64,000 bases of DNA, taken from positions 868,001 to 932,000 of the forward strand of contig JAPFFF010000019.1 of assembly GCA_039105265.1 (NCBI GenBank). The letters run 5' to 3'. Origin of the DNA: Tritrichomonas musculus (taxonomy: Eukaryota > Parabasalia > Tritrichomonadida > Tritrichomonadidae). Shown piece by piece: positions 1-10,804 of this stretch (position 1 is its first letter; each line of letters starts with the position of its first letter). The notes under the pieces were generated by a model that was not told where the DNA came from, made no database searches, and was given only the letters and a program-made list of their open reading frames with translations. The translations under genes and the position numbers were made by a program.

Positions 1-1318
1 TTTCCATTTTTTTCAAATGTGAACAATCTTAACTGAAGGCCATTATCCATCTATAGATGATTCGGGCTCTCACTTAAATAAGATGGAATTCTCACCACCT
101 CAAAATTTAGGCTATTAGAAGAATTATTGTTATCTGAACAAAACAGAAGGGGGAATTCTACGCCCAGAATTTTCTCAAATGCTGTCCCAATTTTTTTTTA
201 ATTTGGCACCAATTTTTTTAAAATATTTTCGAATTATATAACAATGTCTTTGCTTGCATTTTCAGAACCTTTTTGTGTCATTGCAACTGGAAAAGCTTTT
301 CCTTTATTTTTACGGTCATGCTATTATTGCCCTTCAAGTAAGAGTCATGCTACAAAAAATTTACCAGTTTTTTTCAAAAAAAGAAAATGATAAAATAGAT
401 CGAACATTAAAAAAATAACTTATTAACTCATTTTTTCTTGAAGAGGATGTTCATATTTAGAGATTTTTTCAATGAAAACATTTATTTTATTTCACATGTC
501 ATATAAAAATGATTGATATTTCTGGAGAATCGTGTATTTCTCCCCACTATAAACTGGAACCAAAAAGTCAGCACCACCAAATAAGTTATCAAAAAGTTTT
601 ATATATGTTTAATAATATTTTTTTTCTTAAAATCGTAGCCAATTAGGAAAGGTATACAAACTCTTTTCTTTCAATTTGTTGAAAGCAAAAAGTTGGTGAT
701 TTTAAGACTTACTAAAATTTTAATAGCATATTTTAAATCCTTATCATATGTATAATTGATAGCATGTTTTAAATCCTTATGTATATTTATTTAAAAAATA
801 TTAATCAAAAAGATTTTTTATTCAATTTTATATAACCGTTATTTTAAAACTTTTTCAATTTTGAAAATTTGTAAACTAATCAAAATTTGATAAAATTAAA
901 TTTCTTTTTATACTGGAAATTATTAGTTAAAATTTTAATATTTTTAAATATATATAAATATGATTATTTATAAAATAATCAAATAATATAGAAAAGGCAT
1001 TGTCCGAAAAAATAGAGTTTGGGTTCCCTTAAATTTTACCAACTATCGCATTTAGACTCCCAAGACCGATATCACCAAATGTACATCCGATGTATTATAC
1101 CATGAATTGCAAGATTTTTCCAATTTGGTCATGCTTTTATAAAATCGTATATCTTTGAAATTACATTGTTACTTGATATTCTTTTATAAAATGCATTTCA
1201 ATTTATTTGAACTGCTGTGCATGAGAGTAAAAAAGTTTATTTACAATAAAATAATTCATTCAAAAAATTCAAATAGAATATTTGAAAAATTAAATTCATT
1301 TTCAAATATTTTATAAGC
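1..1318. other. gene-free AT-rich flank
   Basis: I see no supported gene, RNA gene or clear repeat here. The stretch is AT-rich with many short A and T runs. It lies upstream of the ABC transporter gene. A short segment before that gene (about 1290-1305) reads TTCATTTTCAAA, which resembles a trichomonad initiator, but the match is weak. Confidence 0.5.
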
Positions 1319-3769
1319 ATGAAATTCTTTTCAAAGAATCATTTCCATGCTATCTTGTTTCGTAAACTGATTATATTTAAACGATCATGGCTTTCAAATT
1401 TATTTTATTTGCTATCGTCACTTGCTATCGCTTCTTCTTCTATCATATTTCATTATATTGTTGTTTCCTTTAAGTCAAAACTGACAGAAACCGGTGATTT
1501 TTCTAAAATTGACCAGGTTCCAAACGCACTTGTTTTTATAAATGATTCATCATTTCCCAATTTTGATCTCTTTGTAAATTCAATATCAACCAAATATACT
1601 AAAGAAATAGGATATTCGGTCCCTATATTTTCTTTTGAAAATTATACAGAATTGAATCAGTTTAGCTATGAATGCGCTAAAACAGGTAAATATCTTTTAT
1701 CTTTTGGTAGCTCAATTTCTATTTCACCCAACAATTATGATATGCCTAGCTATTCTATAAATATTCTCTACAATAGTACTGATGAAAAAGTTATAGATGC
1801 CCTTGTTAATGAAATAATTATTACTGATGGGATATGGAAAACAATTTTTGGTGCATCATCCAGCTTTAATTATACAAATATATTATTAACAAAAAAATAT
1901 CAAGACACATACTTGATACCGATGAGACTTTTACTTATTTTCTCGTCATATTCATATTTTATTCCTCTTTTGCTCACACATTCTATTAATGATGTTCTAG
2001 GAAATTCATTACTATATATGAGTTCATGTGGTTTGTCAGTTTTTTCTTATTGGCTAGCGACATTTATAATCGATTATTTAATTTGGATTGTATTTTCTGC
2101 ATCATTATGGCTTGCATTTTTCCTTTTTAAGATACCTTCATTTGTTGCATCGGGATATTATGTTTTTTATGCTTTTATTATGAGTGGACCATCAGTTCTA
2201 CTTTTTAGTTATGTTTTGATTCACTTTTTATCAAACCAAAATGAAGCACAAAAGCAGCTTTTCTTTGTTTTTATTGGATTTGTTATTACACAACATGTTA
2301 TTGAGATAATAAATAAGTCAAGAGATCCACCATTTTGGGAAGAAGTTTTATCTTCGTTTATTCCTCCAATTTCTATGTATCGGTCTATTCTTATTACATC
2401 AACCAGCAAATATCGAACCAAATTAGTTAAGCAAATCAATAATATTAATGACATCAATCTAGATGAAATTCTCATTCAACCCTACCAAACTTTGTTTAAG
2501 AAATTTGATATTCACAATATTTATTTTTGCCATTTTATTATGGATTACATCAACATTATTATATATGGAACATTTCTGAGTTTAATTGGCCGAATTTTGT
2601 ATGGATACAACAAAAAAAAAGACAATATAACTTATGCTAAAAATAAAGATATTTTTATTAACCAGAAAAGGAAAGTTGAGAAAGAGATGACCAAAGAAGC
2701 GCTTATGATGGAGGAAGAAGTAAGAAATTCAAGTCCGAATGATTATGCAATCCGAATTAATAATGTTTCAAGACTTTTCTTCGATAACGATAAAACACCC
2801 ATTTTGGCTGTTAACTCAGTTTCTCTTGGAATTAAACAAGGCATATCTTTTGGATTTCTTGGAGCGAACGGAGCTGGAAAGACAACATTAATATCGATGA
2901 TTACCTCAATGCTACCAACGTCAAATGGAACAATAGAAATCGATGGAGAAGATATTAATAATTTGAAAGATAGATCGATAATTAGTGTTTGTCCTCAATT
3001 TAATGATCATTTAATTCAAGAAATGACTCCATTGGAGCATTTTACTTTATACTCATATATTTTCAATATGAACAAAGCCGAAACACGTAAAAAGATAAAC
3101 GATATAGTGGATTGTTTAGAGCTCCACGAAATATTAAATCGAAAATTAAGCGAAATATCATTTGGTGATCTAAGGAAATTAGCTGTTGCTCTTTCTTTCT
3201 TTGGTCCTTCGAAAGTTATCTTTTTAGATGAGCCAACAACTTCTCTTGATTCAAATTCTCGGGAGTTAGTTCATAAAATTATTCTTAAAAATAAATCAAC
3301 AAAAAATATTCTTTTGTGCACTCATCTTCTGAATGAAGCTGAAATCTTATGCGACCAAATATCAATAATGAGCAAAGGTTGCATTTATGCTCTTGATAGT
3401 CCACAGAACTTGAACAAAAAGTTTGGGACAAGCATTAAAATCGATGTTTTCTTGAATGATAATGACAATGAAGCCAATAATAAATGTTCGAACTTTTTCA
3501 ATAGAAATATACCAAAAGCGGTTTTGGCAATAGAAAGACCAAAATCGAGAATTTACCGAATTTCGAACCAATTCATAACATTTCCTCAATTGTTCAGAAT
3601 TATGGAAGAAGGAAGAAAAGACCCAAATAACGGTTTCTATTCTTTTACATGCACGTCATCATCACTTGAACAAACTTTTCTTGAAATTGTCAAATTATCT
3701 GAAAATGGAGAAGTAGATGCTTCTATATCATTGCTTAGAGCTGCTCAGGAATCAACACCATCAGTGTAA
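1319..3769 (+). CDS. Half-size ABC transporter, ABCA (subfamily A) type
   Basis: This 816-residue protein has one membrane domain followed by one ATP-binding domain, so it is a half transporter of the ABCA kind, probably moving lipids across a membrane. The N-terminus has the ABCA-like basic stretch and a first membrane helix (about residues 15-50). A long non-cytoplasmic loop follows (about 55-200), then five or so helices (about 205-440). The nucleotide-binding domain begins near 480. It has Walker A GANGAGKT at 515-522, a Q-loop in SVCPQFN, Walker B VIFLDEP at 633-639 with the D-E pair, and an H-loop in LLCTHLL. The signature motif is unusual: SFGD at 614-617 replaces the usual SGGQ or SGGM. 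No partner half-transporter gene is nearby, so it may dimerise with itself or with a distant gene product. The family call is firm, the substrate unknown. Confidence 0.9.
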   Translation: MKFFSKNHFHAILFRKLIIFKRSWLSNLFYLLSSLAIASSSIIFHYIVVSFKSKLTETGDFSKIDQVPNALVFINDSSFPNFDLFVNSISTKYTKEIGYSVPIFSFENYTELNQFSYECAKTGKYLLSFGSSISISPNNYDMPSYSINILYNSTDEKVIDALVNEIIITDGIWKTIFGASSSFNYTNILLTKKYQDTYLIPMRLLLIFSSYSYFIPLLLTHSINDVLGNSLLYMSSCGLSVFSYWLATFIIDYLIWIVFSASLWLAFFLFKIPSFVASGYYVFYAFIMSGPSVLLFSYVLIHFLSNQNEAQKQLFFVFIGFVITQHVIEIINKSRDPPFWEEVLSSFIPPISMYRSILITSTSKYRTKLVKQINNINDINLDEILIQPYQTLFKKFDIHNIYFCHFIMDYINIIIYGTFLSLIGRILYGYNKKKDNITYAKNKDIFINQKRKVEKEMTKEALMMEEEVRNSSPNDYAIRINNVSRLFFDNDKTPILAVNSVSLGIKQGISFGFLGANGAGKTTLISMITSMLPTSNGTIEIDGEDINNLKDRSIISVCPQFNDHLIQEMTPLEHFTLYSYIFNMNKAETRKKINDIVDCLELHEILNRKLSEISFGDLRKLAVALSFFGPSKVIFLDEPTTSLDSNSRELVHKIILKNKSTKNILLCTHLLNEAEILCDQISIMSKGCIYALDSPQNLNKKFGTSIKIDVFLNDNDNEANNKCSNFFNRNIPKAVLAIERPKSRIYRISNQFITFPQLFRIMEEGRKDPNNGFYSFTCTSSSLEQTFLEIVKLSENGEVDASISLLRAAQESTPSV

Positions 3770-4800
3770 TTATATTATGTATATATAAAATTTGTAATTA
3801 TATATAAAATTTTTTTAACCTTAAATTTAACCTAAACGTTTTTTTTTTTTTTTTTATATGAAAAACTCAATGTTTCTCATATATGTATCTTGATAATGAG
3901 AAAAGAACTTATATTTCGTCAAGTTTTACACACAAAAATTTCAATTGGAAGCAATGAAAGAAACATAGCACGAATTGTACAAAGATTCAATATTGTCCAC
4001 ATTTCATCTTTTTAATTTATTTAGGTTAGGTATGAAATTGGCAATTGCCATTTCAATCGTTGATTATATTTCATATCTTACTTTTGCTAAATTATTAATT
4101 ATTTATCTTTCTTTTAGTTATGAAATATCAATAGAAATCTCAAAATTTGCTTTTGAAAATGAAATTCTTTACAAATCAATATTTAAGTGTAATGAATCTA
4201 TATGTGTTAAAAGACGAACATAATCAGCAAATTATCATTATATTAGAGATAATTATAACCAACTTTGCTATTAGGAGCAAATACTAAATATGATAAAGAT
4301 TCATCCCAAAGAATACAAAAAATAAAATTAAAAACCAAAAAGTAAAATAAATATCTTTGTATTGGTAGACATAAAAAAGGATACATTTCTCTTTATAAGA
4401 AAAAATTCTATAAGTTTACACAAATTTTGAAATATGTCCTTTATTCAATCTATCTTAGTATTGATTATTATGAAAAACGTCATATCTTAATCACCCCATC
4501 GCCTAGCAATACAACTATACCTAGTCAATAAAGTTTTCTATGTTCAAAATGAAAAAGATAATAGTAATCAAGGTTTTATATATCCTTTCTTTCTCAAAAA
4601 GTTTTCCCTTGGACAGATAACTTCTCATTTAATGTCTAAAAAGTCTAATTTAATTAATCATTAATTTATTCAAAAGTTCCTCGAGTCCACCTATAAAATA
4701 ACTTTTCATCATACTTCATTAAACAATTACTTTTGGTGTTATCTTGAATAGTTTACATAAATTTGGAGAAAAAAATATAAAATTAGTTCATATGAGTTTT
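3770..4800. other. intergenic region
   Basis: No gene is supported. The only sizeable open frame (3975-4223) begins at a TTG, is hydrophobic and has no recognisable motif. The region separates the convergent 3' ends of the ABC transporter and the acidic-tailed protein gene. Confidence 0.5.
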
Positions 4801-5574
4801 TTATTCCTCCTCCTCTTCTTCTTCTTCATATTCGTATTCGTATTCATATTCACCACTTTGTTGGATCTGTTGTATTTTCTTCATTAAAGCTGCATTCGCT
4901 TTCATAAGAGTGTTAAATTGGGCTTCTCGAGCTAAAGACATTTGCACCATTTGTTCCCATTGTGCTGAGGGAATCTGAATCATACCTGGCTGAGAGCCAT
5001 AATAATTGTTATAGGCTGGATAACTGCTCTGTGGGCTTTGGGAAATTATATTTTTAGCAAGATTCTTTGCATGGGAAAGTATCTTTGGAGAAAGGAATTT
5101 AGCAATTTCTTTTGCATCTTCAGGAGATGCATTTTCTATTGAGTCGAGAACAGCTGTTTGAACTTCTCTTTGGATAATTCTTTCATGACCATCGACGGAT
5201 CTTTTATATGATGGGCGTCTACTAGCACGGTTTTGAGTTCTGCGTGATTTTCTTGATTTTGAAAGTGAAGAAAAATCATATTTTGGTGCAGAATTGGCAC
5301 CTGATTGGAAATTTGATTCTTTGTCTGATTTAGAATTGAAAGAAAAGTTCCACTTTTTAGGTCTTGAGGGATCATCATTTAATGATGGTTTGAATAAATC
5401 ATTGTTTTTAATGGCTTGACCATCAGGCGACTTTAATTCGTTTGCATCTGGGTGATCTAAATTTAACGGAGCTCCAAAAGAAGTTTTAAATTGAAAATCG
5501 TTGATATTTCCCCCAGGTTGAGAGGATGCCCATTTTGAATAGGAGTTACTATTTGCAGACCATTTCGAGGCCAT
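4801..5574 (-). CDS. Unrecognised protein with acidic Tyr/Glu tail
   Basis: I do not recognise this 257-residue protein. The N-terminal third is rich in Ser, Asn and Lys and looks disordered. A basic patch near residues 105-130 (SKSRKSRRTQNRASRR) could bind nucleic acid or act as a nuclear import signal. A predicted helical segment follows (about 132-180, DSIENASPEDAKEIAKFL). A second helical, Met- and Gln-rich segment (about 200-240) precedes a tail of alternating Glu-Tyr and then eight Glu residues. The start is the first ATG after an AT-rich gap. The composition favours a real gene: it has a long frame, ordinary codon use and an ATG. Function is unknown. Confidence 0.7.
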   Translation of the reverse strand: MASKWSANSNSYSKWASSQPGGNINDFQFKTSFGAPLNLDHPDANELKSPDGQAIKNNDLFKPSLNDDPSRPKKWNFSFNSKSDKESNFQSGANSAPKYDFSSLSKSRKSRRTQNRASRRPSYKRSVDGHERIIQREVQTAVLDSIENASPEDAKEIAKFLSPKILSHAKNLAKNIISQSPQSSYPAYNNYYGSQPGMIQIPSAQWEQMVQMSLAREAQFNTLMKANAALMKKIQQIQQSGEYEYEYEYEEEEEEEE

Positions 5575-6451
5575 TCCTTTTTGATTTTATGATTTTAGTA
5601 GAATATAAAAATATCCTTTTTCTTTCTTCAATTTAAAAAATTTCCTAAAAAGAGATATTTAATTGAAAAATAGATAATTTAAATATATTTTTAATTATTA
5701 TTTCAGTAACATAAATCTTTTTTAGCTTAAAATCCAAATTATACTTATTTTATTTGGAAATAAACATGTTTTTATTTGTGTATCATATTCAATTACTCTA
5801 TTAAAATTTTATAAATTAAGCAAATTTCATCATTTTAACTAATTTCAAAAATTTATGATGTTTTAAAGAACAAAAGCAACAGGAGCAGGTTTGAAGAATA
5901 TATAATAAAATATAAATTTCTGATTTCTTACTAATATTATACTAAATCAAAAACATTAAATTTATCTAATTTACCTATTTACATGATAATATCTTTTTTG
6001 TAATTGATAATTGAACCATACACAAGATAATTTACACACTTTTCCAAGTATCATCTAAATCAATTTTATAAAAACTTCATTGTGATTTTAATATTTTATA
6101 ATAAATAACAAATATTAAATTATTTGCTTAAAAACATGATTTTTATTCTATTTGTAATATACACAAATATATTTCATGCCAAAACAATCAAATTTTCATT
6201 ATTATCATTAATCAAAATAACTTCAAATTCATTATTCACAGATACAATTTGAGATTATATTTAACAACAAATTCAAATAAAGAATATTTAATCAGCTAAT
6301 GTAAGGTTCAATTCGTAATTGATTTGATTTTATTCAATTTGAACAATCAATATGAATATTGAATTTTTACCAATATCTTAACATCAAATTTGAATAATGG
6401 ATTAAAATTATTCTTTTTTTCAAAACAAGTCATTTTATATGTGATCCTTAC
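5575..6451. other. intergenic region
   Basis: This is AT-rich sequence without a supported gene. It lies upstream of the acidic-tailed gene and ends at the target-site duplication of the transposon that starts at 6462. Confidence 0.5.
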
Positions 6452-6461
6452 ATTAAAAACT
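6452..6461 (+). repeat. left target-site duplication (10 bp)
   Basis: The sequence ATTAAAAACT directly precedes the element end AGGGTGG. An exact copy follows the other end at 9736-9745. One more matching base (A) could extend the direct repeat to 11 bp. Confidence 0.8.
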
Positions 6462-6870
6462 AGGGTGGTCAAATTTGCCCAAATGTGCATTTTTTAAAAA
6501 ATGTGGGCCAAAATGTGGGTTTAATGTGTCACAACGTGGGCCAATTCAAATTGTTTTGATTCTATATATAAAGTTATAAATTATCAATTTACAAATCGCT
6601 ATCAGATTATTTATTTAAATATATATGAAAAAATTAATGATTTACATAGAATGGAAGAGATAAATTTATCTTTTAAAATAAAAATTTTCATTCAAATTGT
6701 CTTTTACTTTTCATAGAAGAATAATTTTTATTTTCACAAAAATTAATAATTAAAAAAATAAATATATCTTATATAAAAAGCATTATAGTTATGATATTAA
6801 ACAATATAGTAATGTATATTATAAATATAGGTATATATTATTAATAATTTATATATATGCTTAAAAAAAA

Positions 6871-7007
6871 AATTTGGCCCATTTTGGCCCAACTTGGCCC
6901 ATTTTAGCCCAAAATTTTTGGGATAATTTTCTGAAGATTTCAGACGATATTTGGTTAACCCATCCATTTATAATTGGGCCAAAATGGGCCAAAATGGGCC
7001 AAATTTT
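6871..7007. repeat. inverted repeat rich in GGCCCATTTT
   Basis: Left arm at about 6871-6902 repeats TTGGCCCATTT three times. The right arm at about 6973-7007 carries the reverse complement three times. The ~33-bp arms differ at about two positions and enclose a loop of about 70 nt, so the strand can fold into a long hairpin. A small minus-strand open frame here is a by-product. Confidence 0.8.
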
Positions 7008-7127
7008 ATTTATTTGTTTACATAGTATATAATAATAACTGATATATATAATTATGATAAACATCATTTCCTTGTTGAATATTATGAATTCATGCTTTTT
7101 TATACAAGATAAAATTAAATTTTATTT

Positions 7128-7186
7128 AATAAATTATTAAGTAGCTTTTTGAGGCTTCGCCTCAAAAAGCTACTTAATAATTTATT
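7128..7186. repeat. perfect 28-bp palindromic hairpin
   Basis: Bases 7128-7155 are perfectly complementary to 7159-7186, with a three-base loop TTC. The GC-richest part sits next to the loop (GAGGC/GCCTC). Pairing stops at a T/T mismatch just outside. It lies inside the 6462-9735 element, just before the 411-bp tandem array. Confidence 0.9.
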
Positions 7187-7369
7187 TTTGATTCTCTTTT
7201 TTGCAACTTTTTGAGTATAGCATTTCCACTATTAAAAATATCTGATATTAATCTTTTTGAATTAATTTTTTTTTTTTTAAAAAAAAAATAATAAACTTTT
7301 TATGTATAATTTTATTAAAAAATTGAAAAAAAACTAAATTTTTATGCTTTTGAAATTCAGATTTTATTG

Positions 7370-9300
7370 AAAGAGAGCAGATAAAAAATTAAGGGTATAC
7401 ATTCTGAGGTTTTTATATAGATTATTTGCTTTTCAATTTTGAGAATATAAAATCATTTTTCTTTGAATTTTGTGAGATTTTTCAAATTTGAATGCGATCG
7501 AAAAAAATAAGATTTTTTTGAATTTCAATGAATATCATCTGTAGTTAGATTTTTTTGAGGCATTTATATTTTTTATGCGAATATAAGAATATTGGCCTGA
7601 GGATTTTTTAAATCTACAATTATTCACTGAGATATCAAATATTTAGAAAAGCATTTTTGTATTTCATAAAAATAATAGTTTTTTGTATGACAAATTTTTA
7701 TTCTGAGTTTATAATTATCAAAATATTTAATAAATACTTATTTTTTACTAATTTTTGTCTGATTTAAAAATTGTGTACTTTACTTGCATTTGTAGCTTGT
7801 TTTTGCATTTTTTCATTGACTGAATCATTTTTTTTGATTTTTAACTTATAAAAATATATTTGATAAAGTTTGTATTTATGGATATGATATGAGAAAAAGA
7901 GGAAATTAAATTCAATAACTGATCATATCACATGATCTAGGTGAATTTTGTGAATACAACTTTATTGCTTACCCTATCAAATATTGACTATATTTTATTA
8001 GTTTTGGCCTGAGGAATTTTGAATCCATCAGTTATACGCTTAGAATATATAATGAGAAAAAAATACTTTCACATTTCGTACAAATAAAAATTTTCTGTAT
8101 GACGAATTTTTACGCTGAGTTTATATTTATCAAAATATTAAAAAAATACTTATTATTTAGTATTTCGTGTCAGATTTGAAAATTGAATAGTTTACTTGAT
8201 TTTTTTGTTTTGTTTTGCTTTTATTTATTTTAGAAGGAATTTTTATGATGTTTTATTTAAAAATATATATTTTATAGAATCTCTAATTATATATAAAATA
8301 GGTTAAAAATGGAAAATTGAATTTGATAGCTGATCATATATCAGGATCTCTACGAATTTAATTAATATAAAGATGTTTAGGTAATAATATAATATCAACA
8401 TAAAAATATTAGTTTTGGCCTGAGGAATTTTGATTCCATCAATCCTACACCTAGATGCCTAAATTAAATAAATACATTTGGGTTTTTCGTACAAATAAAA
8501 ATTTTCTGTATGACGAATTTTTATCCTGAGTTTATATTTATCATAATATTAAATAAATACTTATTTTTTACTAATTTGTGTCAGATTTATAAATTGTATA
8601 CTTTACTTGATTTTTTTGTTTTGTTTTTCTTTTTTCTATTGATCAAATCATTTTTATGTTTTTTTAATTATGAATATATATTCTATGAAGTATGTATTTA
8701 TATGTTTTAAACTTTTAAAAAGGTATTTTAATAGAAATAAGTGATCAACAATCAAGAACTCTACGAATTTTGAAGATACAAAAATATTTCTATTTTTATA
8801 GATTATATACATAAAAATATTAGATTTGGCCTGAGGAATTTTAAAATCATCAATCATACGTTTTTATACTAATATGAGAAAAACTGTCAATAATACACTG
8901 AAATAAACAAACAAACAAAAATAAAATTTCATAAATAACCTTTGCAACTGTTCGTTTGATGAAATACATAGTTAATTTTTCGAGAAATTGAAAAAATATT
9001 TGATTCTTTTTCCTTTTCAAATTTGTGAATATAAAAATATAAAAATAATAATTATCTCAAATTTGTGTACATTTCAAATTTTGAATTACAAAAAAACAAA
9101 AATGGATTTTTTTTATAAAATTGGAATTTATCTACTTTTTATTAAGAAATATATTTAATGCTTTAAAATATTATGATTGGCCTGAGGATTTTATTTTTGG
9201 ATTGTTATTTGAAAAATTGAAGATATCTTTTTGCTCATTTTAAAAGATAGAGCCAAATAAAAAAAATTCTTCTGATAATTTTTGGTGTTCTTTTTATATT
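7370..9300. repeat. degenerate ~411-bp tandem array
   Basis: The marker GGCCTGAGGA recurs at 7594, 8006, 8417, 8828 and 9179, giving spacings of 412, 411, 411 and 351. A second marker, TGTATGACRAATTTTTA, recurs at about 7684, 8096 and 8507. Copies have diverged by substitutions and small indels. The last copy is shortened. No open frame follows the period. Confidence 0.85.
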
Positions 9301-9581
9301 TACCAAAAAATCAAGGAAAATCCTCTTTTTAAAAAAAATTGTTTTTGCACAAAAATTGAATGAAATTTGAGAGTACCCTTAATTCAAAAAAGATTTTCTA
9401 AAGTTTTCTAAAAAATTACACAAAATTTTCGATGATGTCGACTAGTTTTTCAACTAACTTTATACCAAATATTTTTTTTTCATATAAAAAATAACTTTTT
9501 TTTATGGTAGAATAATTAACCATGCCGATCAATATGTTAAATTTTTTTCTTCGTACACACTCACGCAATTATTTTCACAAA

Positions 9582-9616
<35 letters not shown>

Positions 9617-9735
9617 CAATTATTTGACCTAATTTAATCGTATTCAATTCAAATAATTGAGAGGATAAATGGTGACCCAAATGTCTACTTTTTTTTGACC
9701 CATTTTCTTAATTTTGGCCCACCCAGTGCCACCCT

Positions 9736-9745
9736 ATTAAAAACT
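9736..9745 (+). repeat. right target-site duplication (10 bp)
   Basis: This is an exact copy of ATTAAAAACT at 6452-6461, directly after the CCACCCT end of the 3.27-kb element. Confidence 0.8.
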
Positions 9746-10295
9746 ATGACCTTAATAGTAGGGTTCAATAATTTGGGTTCAAGCTTTTTTGACAAGCAAA
9801 GTTTTTTATGTATAATTTATTATTATAAAGAATATGTAGTCATTTTTATTTCATGAAAAATGAGATTCATGAAATAATATTGTTTTCAATTAAAATTGTT
9901 TTCAATTAAGGGGGACGGACCAAATAAAAAAAAATCAATTTCTTTAATTTATTTTATATTTTTTACTTAAGTAATATACTAATAATTAATAATTACTAAT
10001 ATTTTCAAATTTTTTTTATAAAAAATTTTTGTTTTTTTACGAAATTATATATTCAATCATTTGCAAAACATTTCCTTATTTTTTAATTTTGTCGCATTCA
10101 TCAGTTTACCTTTCATTTGTAAATTATGAAGTGCTCAGTAGTCATGCCAAATTCTATTTTTTTATACATAAAAATGTTTGAAATACTTTTTTTTTAATTG
10201 AAAGGAGATTAATTATATTATATTTCAATAAATATTAAACTAAATTTTGATCGAATACATAACTTTATATTCCTAGGTTCACTGATGATAAGTTT

Positions 10296-10428
10296 TTAAT
10301 TTGGCTGTAAAATCTTTAAAATTGAATGATTACATACATTTTGAAAAATCATGAATTACAGAGAGATTTTACCAAAATTTAAAAATGTATGTAGTCTTTC
10401 AATTTTAAAGATTTTACAACCAAACTAA
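10296..10428. repeat. imperfect foldback, ~47-bp arms
   Basis: The left arm (about 10296-10342, containing TGTAAAATCTTTAAAATTG) pairs with the right arm (about 10381-10428, containing CAATTTTAAAGATTTTACA). There are only a few mismatches and a loop of about 38 nt. It lies 5' of the Kolobok-like transposase and could be a subterminal structure of that element or a miniature element of its own. Confidence 0.8.
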
Positions 10429-10804
10429 GTTATAATATTTTTTATTAATAGGAATAAAAAATTATGTATTCGTTAAGGATTTGAATCACTACATCTGGTA
10501 AAATGGAGATATGAAAATTTTTGTTCAACTTTTTTGCACTTTTTTTAACTTAATTTTTTTTTTTAGAAAAATCTACAATTTAAATTTATAATCAAAAAGA
10601 AAATGTCCATTATAAATATTATAAAATACTATTTTAAATATTTAATCATTAATTATGATATAATAATATGTGTACGTTTTTTTCTTCAGAGTCCCATTTT
10701 TTTGAAAGGTTTATAATTAAAAAAAAAACGTATTAATATATAAAAAGTTGGTTTATTTTGTTAACCATATATTTTTTAACGTTTATTTCATTTTTTCATT
10801 TTTC

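Larger units (their letters stand above)
6462..9735. mobile_element. Non-autonomous DNA transposon, probably Mutator-like
   Basis: The element is 3,274 bp and starts AGGGTGG and ends CCACCCT, a 7-bp perfect terminal inverted repeat. It is flanked by identical 10-bp direct repeats. Beyond the first 7 bp the ends share only scattered words such as GGGCCAAAAT, so the inverted repeat is short or degenerate. A 9-11 bp target duplication with GGG-type ends is usual for Mutator-like elements (MULEs). No transposase gene is present: open frames are under 70 codons. Inside lie a GGCCCATTTT-rich foldback, a perfect 28-bp hairpin, a degenerate ~411-bp tandem array and a 32-A run. It would depend on a transposase made elsewhere. 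The boundaries are seen directly. The superfamily is inferred. Confidence 0.75.

Noticed and set aside
3975-4223. 82-codon hydrophobic open frame
   Set aside because: Starts at TTG, has no motif and lies in AT-rich intergenic DNA where Ile/Phe-rich frames arise by chance.
6861-7067. 68-codon minus-strand open frame
   Set aside because: Arises from the GGCCCATTTT inverted repeat of the non-autonomous element.
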